Source: UBA8079 sp965205535
GTDB taxonomy: Bacteria > Pseudomonadota > Alphaproteobacteria > UBA6615
Length of the DNA stretch: 64,000 nucleotides
Reading direction: 5' to 3'
Assembly: GCA_965205535.1 (NCBI GenBank)
Contig: CBDBHH010000005.1
Span: 2,728,001-2,792,000 of the forward strand
The notes under the pieces are model-generated. The model saw only the letters and a program-made list of their open reading frames with translations, was not told the DNA's origin and did not search any database. Positions 34,093-42,917 of the stretch are shown piece by piece (position 1 is the stretch's first letter; the number at the start of each line of letters is the position of its first letter). The position numbers and the translations under genes were made by a program.

Positions 34093-35613
34093 CTAAACCG
34101 GCGCGGCGGGGAGGGCCGGTTTCCCCAGGATCATGTCCGCCGCCTTTTCCGCGATCATGATCGTCGCGGCATTCGTGTTGGCCGAGTGAGATGTCGGTAT
34201 GACCGAGGCATCAACGACACGCAGCCCTTCCAGCCCATACACCTTGAGCTCGTCGGAGACGACTGCGCCGGGGTCGTGTGCAGGCCCCATTTTGCACGTT
34301 CCCATCAGGTGGAAGATCGTCGTGCCGCGTTGGCGTGCGAAGTCCAGCAGTTCTTCGTCGCTCTGAGCCTCGTCACCGGGTGATGTCTCGCGGACATACC
34401 ATTGCGCGAGCTCCGGCGATCTGAGCATTCGGCGCGCCAGCCGGATTCCGTCGAGGAGTAGGCGACGGTCCGCCGCGGCCTCCAGATAATTCGGTTGAAT
34501 CAGCGGCTTGTCGCGTGTGTCATCGCTTCGCGCGCGCACATGGCCGCGGCTTTCCGGGCGCATGGGCCAGACCCCGGCCGTCATGCCGGGGAAGTCATCG
34601 AGCTCATAGACCGCCGTTTCCTTGTAGCTGGCGGGTGCGAATATGACCTGCAGGTCGGGCTGGTCCAGTGCCGGTCGTGATTTGCACAGCGCCACGGCGA
34701 TACCGGGTGATTGGGCCAGGACACCCTTGCGGAAGAGCCCATATTTGACGGCTTCGATGGCGAGGGCCAGGCCGCGCGTGCTCTCGTTGATGGTCTTGAT
34801 GCCCTGCAATTGTGCGGAGAGCCGGATGCCGAAATGGTCGGAGAGATTTTCTCCGACCCCCGGAAGGACATGAACCGGTTCGACGTCGATGTCCTGAAGG
34901 AGGTTCGCGGCCCCCACGCCGGACACCTGCAAAATCTGCGGTGATGCAATCGCGCCAGCCGCCAGGAGGATTTCCCGGTTCGCACGCACCTCGTGGTCCT
35001 GGTCGCCGCGGCGGTAGCGGACCGCGGTTGCCCGGCGTCCCTCGAAGTGAATTTTGCGCACTTGCGCGTGGGTAACGATGTTCAGGTTTTCGCGGCCCCG
35101 CGCCGGCTTCAGGAAGGCCCGCGCGGCGCTGACGCGACGGCCGTTGAGGATCGTGCGCTGGAAGTATCCCACGCCTTCCTGAACAGCGCCGTTGTAGTCG
35201 AGACCGCGGGGAATACCCAGATTGCCTGCACCTTCGATGAAGGCGTCCGAAACCGGATCGCGCCGGTCGACATCCGTGACTGCGAGCTCGCCCTCTCGGC
35301 CACGGTAGGTATCATCGCCATCGCCGATGCGCCGTTCGCTGCGTTTGAAGTAGGGGAGTACGTCGGCGAAACCCCAGCCGCGATTGCCCATCTGGGCCCA
35401 GGTGTCGAAGTCCATCCGCTGGCCGCGGTTGTAGATGTGGCCATTGATCGAACTCGAACCACCGAGCGCCTTGCCGCGCGGTGTCGGGATCGAACGGCCT
35501 GCGGTGCCGGTGCCTGGTTGTGTTTCGTACAGCCAGTTCAGGTGCGGATTCGACAGCGTCTTGATGAATCCGGCCGGCATGTGGATGTAAGGATTCCGGT
35601 GGGCTGCTGCCAC
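34093..35613 (-). pseudogene. GMC-family FAD oxidoreductase lacking its N-terminal FAD-binding start
   Basis: 506 residues remain, beginning at HRNPYIHMPAGF. Choline-dehydrogenase-like GMC features follow: RGKALGGSSSINGHIYNRG, LAAGAIASPQILQVSGVG, and the C-terminal active-site region TIFHLMGTCKMG ... DASVIPTSHSANTNAATIMIAEKAADMI. The first 35-45 residues, which carry the GxGxxG dinucleotide motif essential for FAD, are absent. The frame opens from a tRNA-like fragment (35618-35653) instead. It is almost certainly inactive, and its promoter is lost as well. Confidence 0.85.
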
Positions 35614-35617
35614 AACA

Positions 35618-35653
35618 GCATCCTTGCGGGTTCGAGCCCCGCCGAGGGCACCA
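35618..35653 (+). other. 3' fragment of a tRNA gene (T-arm, acceptor strand, CCA)
   Basis: GCGGG-TTCGAGC-CCCGC (35626-35642) is a perfect T-arm with the invariant TTCGA. It is followed by the seven-base acceptor strand CGAGGGC, discriminator A and CCA (35651-35653). The 5' half of a tRNA is absent. The implied 5' acceptor GCCCTCG would suit a tRNA-Leu-like gene, but identity is uncertain. Such 3' pieces are typically left where integrative elements recombine into tRNA genes, and this one sits exactly where the GMC gene is cut. Confidence 0.65.
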
Positions 35654-35700
35654 CTTTTTGTCTCTCTAAATCAGTGGGTGAGGGACAACTCATTTGTGAG

Positions 35701-36637
35701 TCAATTAGCTTCTTTTGTCAAGTCCGCGTAGCGCAGCCGTTTCCCGACCATGCCCTGCGCGATGGCCATCATTTGCATTGGCGTATCGCTGTTTCGTGCG
35801 TTGTGCCGACCTGCAAACTCACCAACGTAACGGTTCAAATGCTTCTCGCTCATGTGGGTGATAACCTCTCTTGAGCATAGCCCAGAAGCTCTCAATGCCG
35901 TTGGTATGAGCCATATCCTTGACATATTCACCGACGCTGTGCCGGACAGTTTCATGCTGAACCCCCTTCATGCCTGGATAGGCTTTGTGATCGTCGGTAT
36001 AAACCATCGCTCCTTTCTTTACTCGGCTACCAACGAACTTGTGCAGGGTCTCTTTGTCAGTCCGCTCGACTGTTGATGCGCTCACTTGATTGGTGTCTCG
36101 ATCCTTCGCACCGGCCACAATCGCTTTGCCTACGCCACCACGGCCCGCCCGAAGTTTCTTGCTCGCGTGTTTGTTCTTCTCCTTGCCACCGATATAGGCT
36201 TCATCGACCTCGACGGGACCGGCGAACGGGCCAGTGTCCGCCTCGTAAGCCAAGCGCAAACGCTGAAGCATGAACCACGCAGCTTTCTGGCCAATGCCAA
36301 GCTCGCGATGCAGCCGCATCGACGAAATACCTTTGATGTTGGTCGTGAACAGATAGATGCCGATGGCCCAAACCCGATATTTGAGCTTAGAGCCTTCCAT
36401 GCAGGTGCCTACCTTCACCGAGAACATAGGCTTGCCGGCACAATCGTTGCAGCGATGCGTCATTGACTTGTGCGGAACGCCAATCTTAATATTCACCGAA
36501 CCGCAACGCGGGCAATGTGGACCATCTGGCCACCGCTTTTGCTCAATCCATTCACGAGCCTTGGTCTCATCACCAAACATATCGGCGATTTCCAACAGTG
36601 TCAGGCCCTTGCGGTGTGCTTTTCCAGGTGCTTTCAT
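35701..36637 (-). pseudogene. IS1595-family transposase, frameshifted by an internal deletion
   Basis: From ATG 36637: zinc ribbon CPRCGSVNI ... HRCNDC, then VEVDEAYIGGKEKNKHASKK, VYTDDHKAYPG and HTNGIESFWAMLKRGYH, as in the intact copy at 5414. After GYH the frame changes near 35865. The usual tail (MSEKHLNRYVGEFAGRHN ... LRYADLTKEAN) continues in another frame to 35701. Comparison with the intact copy suggests loss of about 11 bases between two CAC triplets. The product would be truncated. Confidence 0.88.
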
Positions 36638-36664
36638 GGTCTGCGTCCCTCAAAATGAGACTCT

Positions 36665-36693
36665 AAGGTAACGGTGATGGCGACTCACGTCAA
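36665..36693 (-). promoter_or_regulatory. putative promoter of the decayed IS1595 transposase
   Basis: On the minus strand TTGACG (36688-36693) and TACCTT (36665-36670) are separated by exactly 17 nt, in the same place inside the terminus as the promoters of the related elements at 5361 and 26871. Confidence 0.5.
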
Positions 36694-36749
36694 CACAAAA
36701 TGTTACTTTGGGATATAATTCCCAAAATATTCTTCACGGGGGAAGCAAC

Positions 36750-37733
36750 ATGCGCGCAGCGTTCTATGAACAACTGGGTTCAGCCGAAGATGCTCTGACA
36801 GTAGGAGAGCAACCGACACCCGAGCCGGCCCCCGGAGAGGTGCGGGTACGGCTGGCGATGTCGGGGGTTAACCCATCCGACTGGAAGGCCCGGCTACGTG
36901 GCCGCGGCGGGGCCATGCCGTTTCCGTTGATCACCCCCCAAAGCGATGGTGCCGGCACCATCGATGCCGTCGGTGATGGCGTGGACGGGGGCCGTGTGGG
37001 TCGCGACGTGTGGCTCATGAACGGCCAGTGGCAGCGCCCCTTCGGCACGGCGGCGGAATATATCTGCATGCCCGAGAAGTATGTGATCGACCTACCGGCG
37101 GGCGCGGACATGGCCGAGGCGGCCTGCTTCGGCATCCCGTTCCTCACCGCCCACCGGGCCGTGATGTTCGATGGCGATGTGTCCGGTCAGACGATCCTGG
37201 TGCAGGGCGGTGCGGGTGCGGTCGGTGATCATGCGGTCCAGGTTGCCAAGGCGAATGGTGCCCGGGTCATCACCACCATCAGCTCCGACGAAAAGGCAGA
37301 TTATGTGCGCCAGGCCGGGGCCGATGAGGTCATCAACTACCGGACCGACGACGTCGCGGCGAAGATTCTCGAGATGACCGATGGCAAGGGTGTAGACAGG
37401 ATCGTCGAGCTGAACCTGTCGGCGAATGCGCCCGGCTACGGTCGGATTCTTGCGCCGCGTGGCACGGTCATCATCTATGGAACGGTCGATGCCATGGCGA
37501 GTGTCCCCGCCCAGGATTTCATCGTGAAGGGTGCAAACCTCAAATGGTTCATCGTGTACTCGATCACTGATGCCGAGCGCGATGAAGGGGTTGCGGCGCT
37601 CAACAAGATGCTCGCCGACGGGTCACTGAACACGACTATCGCTGCGCGTTTTCCGCTCGAGGAGATCGTCGCCGCGCATGAAATGGTCGAGGCTGCGAAG
37701 CATATCGGCAACGTGGTGCTCGATATCGGCTAG
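36750..37733 (+). CDS. NADPH:quinone reductase-like MDR oxidoreductase
   Basis: 327 residues from ATG 36750, with a GGGGGAAG site. It is a zinc-free zeta-crystallin-type reductase: MSGVNPSDWKARLRG, QSDGAGTIDAVGDGVD, the NADPH-binding VQGGAGAVGDHAVQVAKANG, and the late AARFPLEEIVAAHEMVEAAKHIGNVVLDIG. It probably reduces quinones or enones. The IS1595 end lies only 26 bp upstream, so its native promoter may have been replaced. Confidence 0.87.
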   Translation: MRAAFYEQLGSAEDALTVGEQPTPEPAPGEVRVRLAMSGVNPSDWKARLRGRGGAMPFPLITPQSDGAGTIDAVGDGVDGGRVGRDVWLMNGQWQRPFGTAAEYICMPEKYVIDLPAGADMAEAACFGIPFLTAHRAVMFDGDVSGQTILVQGGAGAVGDHAVQVAKANGARVITTISSDEKADYVRQAGADEVINYRTDDVAAKILEMTDGKGVDRIVELNLSANAPGYGRILAPRGTVIIYGTVDAMASVPAQDFIVKGANLKWFIVYSITDAERDEGVAALNKMLADGSLNTTIAARFPLEEIVAAHEMVEAAKHIGNVVLDIG

Positions 37734-38017
37734 CAGCCGAACCCGGGGGGAGACGCCGGCACGTGCCGGAGTTATCGCGGAAAAACCACCTAACTATCTG
37801 GTTTATTTGAACAAAAAATTGACCAGTTGACGTCCCGTCGAACAGTCATAAAACATTGTAATTATTGAATAAAACATAAGTTCTCTCCAGATATCGTTGC
37901 CTGGGTGAGGCAAGAAATTCAATGAATCTAATATTTTAGGGACATCTGTTAATTTTTTCCTATGCAACGCGAGTCGCAAAGGTCCAGTATCCGGGCCTGA
38001 GCTGTGGGAGGCTTGTG

Positions 38018-38785
38018 ATGCGATTAAATTTTGCCTTGATTGGTTTGCCGCTCTTGCTGGGCGCATGTGGATTGCCGCCGGCGCTTTCAGTCGCGTCATG
38101 GGCACTGGACGGTGTCAGTTATCTGGCATCGGGCAAGAGTGTTACGGACCACGCGATATCCGAAGTTGCGCAAAAAGATTGCGCCTTGTTCCGGGTCGTG
38201 CAGGGGCGCGATATTTGTGAGACGACGCCGGAAGATACCCAAACGGCGGAAGGGCCGCAGATCATGGTCGCCGCAGCTCCAAGTGGTGACAATTGGCAGG
38301 GCGTGGCGGATATCACGCCACTTGAAGATCCGTTTGTGGTTCCGGTTGACGTGGCAAGCTTCATTGAAGGCTTCGGCCCGGGCACCGTGGTTGTGAACGA
38401 CCGACAGACCGCAGCGACATTCGCACCAGCCGCCGCAATTTGGCTCGAAACCAACGCCTCGGCCGATCGTTTCGCCGCTGCCGCGCCGAAACCCCGGCCG
38501 GTCTCTGTGAATATCCCGGTCAAGGTTGCTGCTTTATCCCAACCGCAAATGCCGGCGCGACAGCTGGAAGGTTCACCTTCCATGCAGTCCCAAGCCATGT
38601 CGGTCGTGGGCAGTTTCCAGTCGATCGACAATGCCAGGAAACAGGCCGGTCGTTTTGCAGTTTTGGGGGCCGAGGTGCACTCGATGCGCGTTGACGGCCG
38701 GATCTGGCACCGGGTCCTGGTCAATGCACCGTTGCCGGACGTCCAGAAGCTGGGCGCTGTGGATGCGTGGATTCTGCGGCTGTAA
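38018..38785 (+). CDS. lipoprotein with a C-terminal SPOR-like domain
   Basis: 255 residues from ATG 38018. A lipobox (LLLGAC, Cys at about 17) predicts lipidation. The centre is low in motifs. Residues about 190-255 (VVGSFQSIDNARKQAGRF ... HSMRVDGRIWHRVLVNAPL) resemble a SPOR domain, which binds denuded peptidoglycan at division sites. The 284 bp upstream are A/T-rich and contain a CCGGCACGTGCCGG palindrome (37755-37768) but no gene. Confidence 0.68.
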   Translation: MRLNFALIGLPLLLGACGLPPALSVASWALDGVSYLASGKSVTDHAISEVAQKDCALFRVVQGRDICETTPEDTQTAEGPQIMVAAAPSGDNWQGVADITPLEDPFVVPVDVASFIEGFGPGTVVVNDRQTAATFAPAAAIWLETNASADRFAAAAPKPRPVSVNIPVKVAALSQPQMPARQLEGSPSMQSQAMSVVGSFQSIDNARKQAGRFAVLGAEVHSMRVDGRIWHRVLVNAPLPDVQKLGAVDAWILRL

Positions 38786-38929
38786 ACCGCCGATCTGCGC
38801 GCCGGTGACCGTCACCAGCGCCAGTTTGGTCGCGTCGCATGATGTTGGCCCGGTCGTTCGGGTCAACCAGTCCCATTCAACTCACTGTGTGGCGTGAATC
38901 CTCCGGGAATTTCCGGTTAGAATCGATTC

Positions 38930-39772
38930 ATGATGACATTTCGGATCAGGACTGCTCGTAACGCGCTTGCCGCCGGATTGCTGGCTGGATTGTTGATTCC
39001 GGACAGCGCGGCGGCCGTTGTGACCCACGCTTCTCACCGTGCATTCTATGAAATTCGAATTGACCGTGTGGACACGGGCTCTCAAATCGTCGATGCGCGG
39101 GGCCGGATGGTTGCGGAATGGAACCGCGCCTGCGATGGCTGGACATCCAGCCAGCGTCTCGTCGTCAGCATGGCTCCCGGCGAAGGTGAGCCCATTAATT
39201 CCGAAGTTGTGATGACAAGCTTCGAGGCGCTGGACGGCACATTGTTCAGTTTTGATTCCGAGACCCGGATTGGTGGCGAGACAGTTGAAGCGGTGAAGGG
39301 TGCGGCCGAACGTGCCGGGCCGGGAACGGCCGGGCGCGCGACCTACAATCTGCCGCGCGGTGTGGCGGTCGACCTGCCGGCCGACACGGTGTTCCCCTTC
39401 GAACACACGATTGCCGTTATCGAAGCCGCGGAACAGGGGCAGAAGCGTGCTTTCAGCCACTATTTTGACGGCTCGCAACCGGAGAATGCGCCGATGGCGG
39501 CGAATTCACTCATCCTTGGCAAGGCGCGAGACGCGGCTGACGGGACTGAGAATGGCTTTGGCGAACTGAGTGCGCATAAATGGTGGTCGGTTCGCCTTGC
39601 AATGTTTGCCAGCAGCGCCGGAAGAGGGCTCAACGAAGAACCGGAATTCGAGATGACCCAGGTCCTGCAGGATAACGGCGTCGTACGCCGGTTCGAGTTC
39701 GATTATGGCGAGTTTTCCCTGGTTGCCGTGCTTGTCGAAATCGAAGAGATTGCGCCGCCCCGCTGCAACTAG
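38930..39772 (+). CDS. eipB: EipB-family (DUF1849) cell-envelope integrity protein
   Basis: 280 residues. A signal peptide (ARNALAAGLLAGLLIPDSAA) precedes the spiral beta domain. SHRAFYEIRIDRVDTGSQIVDARGRM is the family signature, followed by EWNRACDGWTSSQRL, and FPFEHTIAVIEAAEQGQ further on. The two conserved cysteines, Cys68 and Cys279, probably form the disulfide known from Brucella EipB. EipB acts in the periplasm of alphaproteobacteria and is important for envelope integrity. Confidence 0.88.
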   Translation: MMTFRIRTARNALAAGLLAGLLIPDSAAAVVTHASHRAFYEIRIDRVDTGSQIVDARGRMVAEWNRACDGWTSSQRLVVSMAPGEGEPINSEVVMTSFEALDGTLFSFDSETRIGGETVEAVKGAAERAGPGTAGRATYNLPRGVAVDLPADTVFPFEHTIAVIEAAEQGQKRAFSHYFDGSQPENAPMAANSLILGKARDAADGTENGFGELSAHKWWSVRLAMFASSAGRGLNEEPEFEMTQVLQDNGVVRRFEFDYGEFSLVAVLVEIEEIAPPRCN

Positions 39773-39824
39773 CGCTTCCTGACCGAGCACCTCGGTCGTG
39801 GACCTCTGATCGACCGGGAAAGTA

Positions 39825-41147
39825 TCAACGGTTGTGTTCGGGGTCCGGTTTCTTGGTGCCGCGAATGGAGCGTCCTTTCCCGATGGCACCGCGGCCCAGT
39901 TTTCCGCGGACCTGATCGATAACCGCCTCGACCCGTTTGCGATGATCGGCGTCGGGGTCCGCCAGATCCGGCGGATCCGCCTCGATCGGGTCGGTAAAAT
40001 TCGAAAACCCGATGCCGATCAACCGGAACTTGCTGTCCGCCGGGGCCGCGGAAATTGCGCGGTCGAGCAGAGGAATTGCGGCGCGATAAAGGGTTTCGGC
40101 CAGCTGCGTGGGTGCCGGCAACGCATGGGACCGTGTCAGGGTCTTGAATTGCGAAGATTTCAGCTTGAGCGTGACCGTCCGCCCGGCGAGATCACGTGCT
40201 TTCATCCGATCCGTGACTTTCTCGCATAACGGCCACAGGCGTTTGCGAAGTGTATCGGGATCAGAGATGTCTTCGTTAAAGGTGGTTTCACTCGACAGGT
40301 TTTTGGGTCGCGAATGGGGTGTTACGACCCTTGAATCTTCGCCATGGCTGAAGCGCGCAAGACGTTGGCCGATCGCGCCGTAGCGTTTAACCAGGCGGGC
40401 CTCGTCATGGGCGCGCAGCTGGCCGATGGTATGCAGCCCGTCGGCGGTCAGTTTGCGATGCAGAGACTTGCCCACCCCCCATATTCGTGTGACGGGCAGC
40501 GTGTCCAGAAATGCCAGGGCTTCGCCTCGACCGATAACGGCGAACCCTCTCGGTTTGTCGATATCGGATGCCAGTTTCGCAAGGAATTTGTTGTAGCTGA
40601 GACCGACGGATGCAGTCACACCGACTTCACGCTCGATCTGGTTGACCAGGCGGATAAGTGACTGCGCCGGGCTCGCATGATGCAGCTTCTCGGTCCCGGT
40701 GAGGTCGAGGAAGGCCTCGTCGATCGAGAGTGGTTCGACCAGCGGCGTGATCTCGCGCATCATTTCGCGGATCTGGCGCCCGACCGCGCTGTATTTCTCC
40801 ATGTCCGGTCGGACCACCGTCGCATCGGGGCACAGCTTGAGTGCCTGGAACATCGGCATTGCCGAATGCACCCCCTTGATGCGGGCGATGTAGCAAGCGG
40901 CGGAGACGACACCCCGCTGGCCGCCACCCACAATCACCGGTTTGTCGCGCAGGGAAGGATCGTCACGTTTCTCGACGCTGGCATAGAACGCATCGCAGTC
41001 GATATGTGCGACCGACAAAGTGTCGAGTTCGTCGTGAGACAATATTCGTGGTGCGCTGCAGGCAGGGCAATGTCGCGACGCGGGCGGGACCGAAGTCGCA
41101 CAATCGCGGCACAGGCCCGTACGCGCTTGCTGAATGCTTTCGGTCAT
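39825..41147 (-). CDS. dinB: DNA polymerase IV with N-terminal zinc ribbon
   Basis: 440 residues from ATG 41147. An N-terminal CRDC ... CPAC zinc ribbon, common in alphaproteobacterial DinB, precedes the Y-family palm: HIDCDAFYASVEKRDDPSL and the catalytic LSIDEAFLDLTG. TRIWGVGKSLHRKL is the helix-hairpin-helix region, and the little-finger domain follows. It performs error-prone translesion synthesis. The start overlaps the stop of the ROK gene (ATGA), so the two form one unit. Confidence 0.95.
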   Translation of the reverse strand: MTESIQQARTGLCRDCATSVPPASRHCPACSAPRILSHDELDTLSVAHIDCDAFYASVEKRDDPSLRDKPVIVGGGQRGVVSAACYIARIKGVHSAMPMFQALKLCPDATVVRPDMEKYSAVGRQIREMMREITPLVEPLSIDEAFLDLTGTEKLHHASPAQSLIRLVNQIEREVGVTASVGLSYNKFLAKLASDIDKPRGFAVIGRGEALAFLDTLPVTRIWGVGKSLHRKLTADGLHTIGQLRAHDEARLVKRYGAIGQRLARFSHGEDSRVVTPHSRPKNLSSETTFNEDISDPDTLRKRLWPLCEKVTDRMKARDLAGRTVTLKLKSSQFKTLTRSHALPAPTQLAETLYRAAIPLLDRAISAAPADSKFRLIGIGFSNFTDPIEADPPDLADPDADHRKRVEAVIDQVRGKLGRGAIGKGRSIRGTKKPDPEHNR

Positions 41148-42055
41148 GTGGAGGCGCCGGTCGCGGGCCAGAGCCACGCAGCGCCACGCACGCCGCTGGA
41201 ATCGCCATGTTTGGCCTTGCGGATCGGTGTGGTGATCGTGTCCGAGAAGATGTGGTCGTCGACCAGGTCGGGCAGATGGGCGTAGAGGTGATCTATATTC
41301 GACAATCCGCCGCCGAGGACGATTACATCGGGGTCGATGATGTTGATGATCATCGCGCGGCTGCGCGCCAGTCGATCTTCCAGGCGTGCGAGGGATGCGG
41401 CGGCGGCCGGGTCGCCGGCCTCGGACGCCGCTGCGATGTCTGCGGCTGCAACTGTGCCGCCGTTCTGTTCCGCGTGATCGCGTTCGAAGGCGGGACCGGA
41501 GATGAAAGTTTCGATACAGCCGCGCCGGCCACAGAAACAGTCACGCCCCGGAAACTCGTCCGCGCCCATCCATGGCAGGGGTGTATGCCCCCATTCGCCG
41601 GCAATGGCATTGCCGCCGACCATGATCCGACCCTGATTCACCAGTCCGCCGCCAACACCGGTTCCGATGATCACACCGAAGACGGTTTGTGCACCTTCTG
41701 CAGCGCCGTCGGAGGCCTCGGAAATAGCAAAACAATTCGCATCATTCGCGATCCGCACTTCGCGATTGAGATGATCTGCAAGGTCACGGTCAAAGGGCTG
41801 GCCGATGAGCCATGTCGAGTTCGCGTTCTTGACCAGCCCGGTTGCCGGAGAGATCGTCCCGGGTATGCCGATCCCGACAGGCGTCGCGGCATCCGGTACG
41901 GGGTCAATTTGGGCGATAAGCCCGGCGATTGCGTTCAGGGTTGCAGCGTAGTCGTCCCGGGGTGCCTTGATGCGTGCGCGTGCGATCTCGACGCCGCATT
42001 CGTCGAGGACAATCCCTTCGATTTTCGTGCCGCCGAGGTCAATTCCGATGCGCAT
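41144..42055 (-). CDS. ROK-family sugar kinase (fructokinase/glucokinase-like)
   Basis: 303 residues. The N-terminal ATP loop IGIDLGGTKIEG, the ROK signature around GVIIGTGVGGGLV, the substrate site GEWGHTPLPW and the zinc site CFCGRRGCIE are all present. Activity on fructose, glucose or N-acetyl sugars cannot be separated by eye. No HTH is attached, so it is a kinase rather than a repressor. It is read together with dinB. Confidence 0.87.
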   Translation of the reverse strand: MRIGIDLGGTKIEGIVLDECGVEIARARIKAPRDDYAATLNAIAGLIAQIDPVPDAATPVGIGIPGTISPATGLVKNANSTWLIGQPFDRDLADHLNREVRIANDANCFAISEASDGAAEGAQTVFGVIIGTGVGGGLVNQGRIMVGGNAIAGEWGHTPLPWMGADEFPGRDCFCGRRGCIETFISGPAFERDHAEQNGGTVAAADIAAASEAGDPAAAASLARLEDRLARSRAMIINIIDPDVIVLGGGLSNIDHLYAHLPDLVDDHIFSDTITTPIRKAKHGDSSGVRGAAWLWPATGAST

Positions 42056-42204
42056 GTCGATTGGGGGCGAGGCTAGCTGTGGACTTTTGCAGCATTATTA
42101 TCCATTTTTCTCAACGAGTCCGTGCCAAGTCGGGGGATCGGGCGACTCATGGGGGTAACTGTGGGGAATGGCCCGGCGTATTTTCAAACTATGTCAGGCT
42201 GTGC

Positions 42205-42573
42205 ATGTCCAAGACCGTACTCATTGTCGAAGACAATGAACTGAACATGAAGCTCTTCCACGATCTGCTGGAAGCTCAGGGGTATGATACTCTCCAGACC
42301 AAGGACGGTCGCGAAGCGCTGCAGTTGGCGCGCGAACATCATCCTGATCTTGTCCTGATGGATATCCAGTTGCCGGAAGTCTCGGGACTGGAGGTCACGA
42401 AATGGATCAAAGAGGATGAGAAGCTTCGCGATATCCCGGTGATCGCCGTGACAGCCTTTGCCATGAAGGGCGATGAGGAAAAGATACGGCAAGGCGGATG
42501 CGAGGCATATATCGCCAAGCCGATCTCGGTCTCCGAATTCCTGGAAACGGTTCAGAAATTTATCGAGGACTAA
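42205..42573 (+). CDS. divK: DivK-type single-domain response regulator
   Basis: 122 residues from ATG 42205. The receiver domain is complete: acidic pair Glu9/Asp10 (VEDNELNMKLFHDLLE), phospho-acceptor Asp53 (LVLMDIQLP) and Lys in AYIAKPIS. The segment EDNELNMKLFHDLLEAQGY is typical of DivK, the cell-fate regulator that binds DivL and PleC/DivJ and controls CtrA. There is no output domain. A bidirectional terminator separates it from rpmG, the same order found in many relatives. Confidence 0.92.
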   Translation: MSKTVLIVEDNELNMKLFHDLLEAQGYDTLQTKDGREALQLAREHHPDLVLMDIQLPEVSGLEVTKWIKEDEKLRDIPVIAVTAFAMKGDEEKIRQGGCEAYIAKPISVSEFLETVQKFIED

Positions 42574-42611
42574 GCCAGCAAACGTGTGAGTTAGTCGACC
42601 ACGCGCCATGA

Positions 42612-42637
42612 AAAAAGCCGCCCAATGGGCGGCTTTT
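42612..42637. terminator. bidirectional rho-independent terminator between divK and rpmG
   Basis: AAAAGCCGCCC-aat-GGGCGGCTTTT forms a GC-rich stem with an A run on one side and a T run on the other, so it can stop transcripts of divK (plus) and rpmG (minus). Confidence 0.88.
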
Positions 42638-42675
42638 GCGTTGTGACCACCCGGCAGAGCGGGTGTGCCAAAATG

Positions 42676-42843
42676 CTATTTCATCTTTTCTTCCTTGAAC
42701 GTCACATGTTTGCGCACGACCGGGTCGTATTTGCGCATCTCAAGCTTCTCCGGCTTCTGTCGCGGGTTCTTCTTCGTGACATAGTAGTAGCCGGTGTCCG
42801 CCGAACTGACGAGTTTCACAAGGATGGTAGCGGGTTTCGCCAT
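42676..42843 (-). CDS. rpmG: 50S ribosomal protein L33
   Basis: 55 residues: MAKPATILVKLVSSADTGYY, then VTKKNPRQKPEKLEMRKYDP and VVRKHVTFKEEKMK. This is the classic L33 of alphaproteobacteria in its cysteine-free form. The length is normal. It is convergent with divK. Confidence 0.96.
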   Translation of the reverse strand: MAKPATILVKLVSSADTGYYYVTKKNPRQKPEKLEMRKYDPVVRKHVTFKEEKMK

Positions 42844-42917
42844 GATGTTTGTCCTGAGGCTTTAAATCTGGCCGGGAAGATACCTTGGAACCCGCGCAAG
42901 TCAAGCGGTGAAGGGAA

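Larger units (their letters stand above)
35654..36723 (-). mobile_element. decayed IS1595-family element (right boundary approximate)
   Basis: The end at 36703-36723, read on the minus strand, begins GGGAATTATATCCCAAAGTA and shares GGGAATTATAT with the elements at 5330 and 26841. The transposase gene inside is frameshifted. At the other side, between the transposase stop (35701) and the tRNA fragment (35653), no matching inverted end can be found, so that terminus is lost. Confidence 0.75.

Noticed and set aside
37734..38017. A small gene in the A/T-rich 284-bp gap after the quinone reductase
   Set aside because: The only open frame there (minus strand) overlaps the lipoprotein start, lacks a ribosome site and has no protein-like composition. 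Only a CCGGCACGTGCCGG palindrome is notable.
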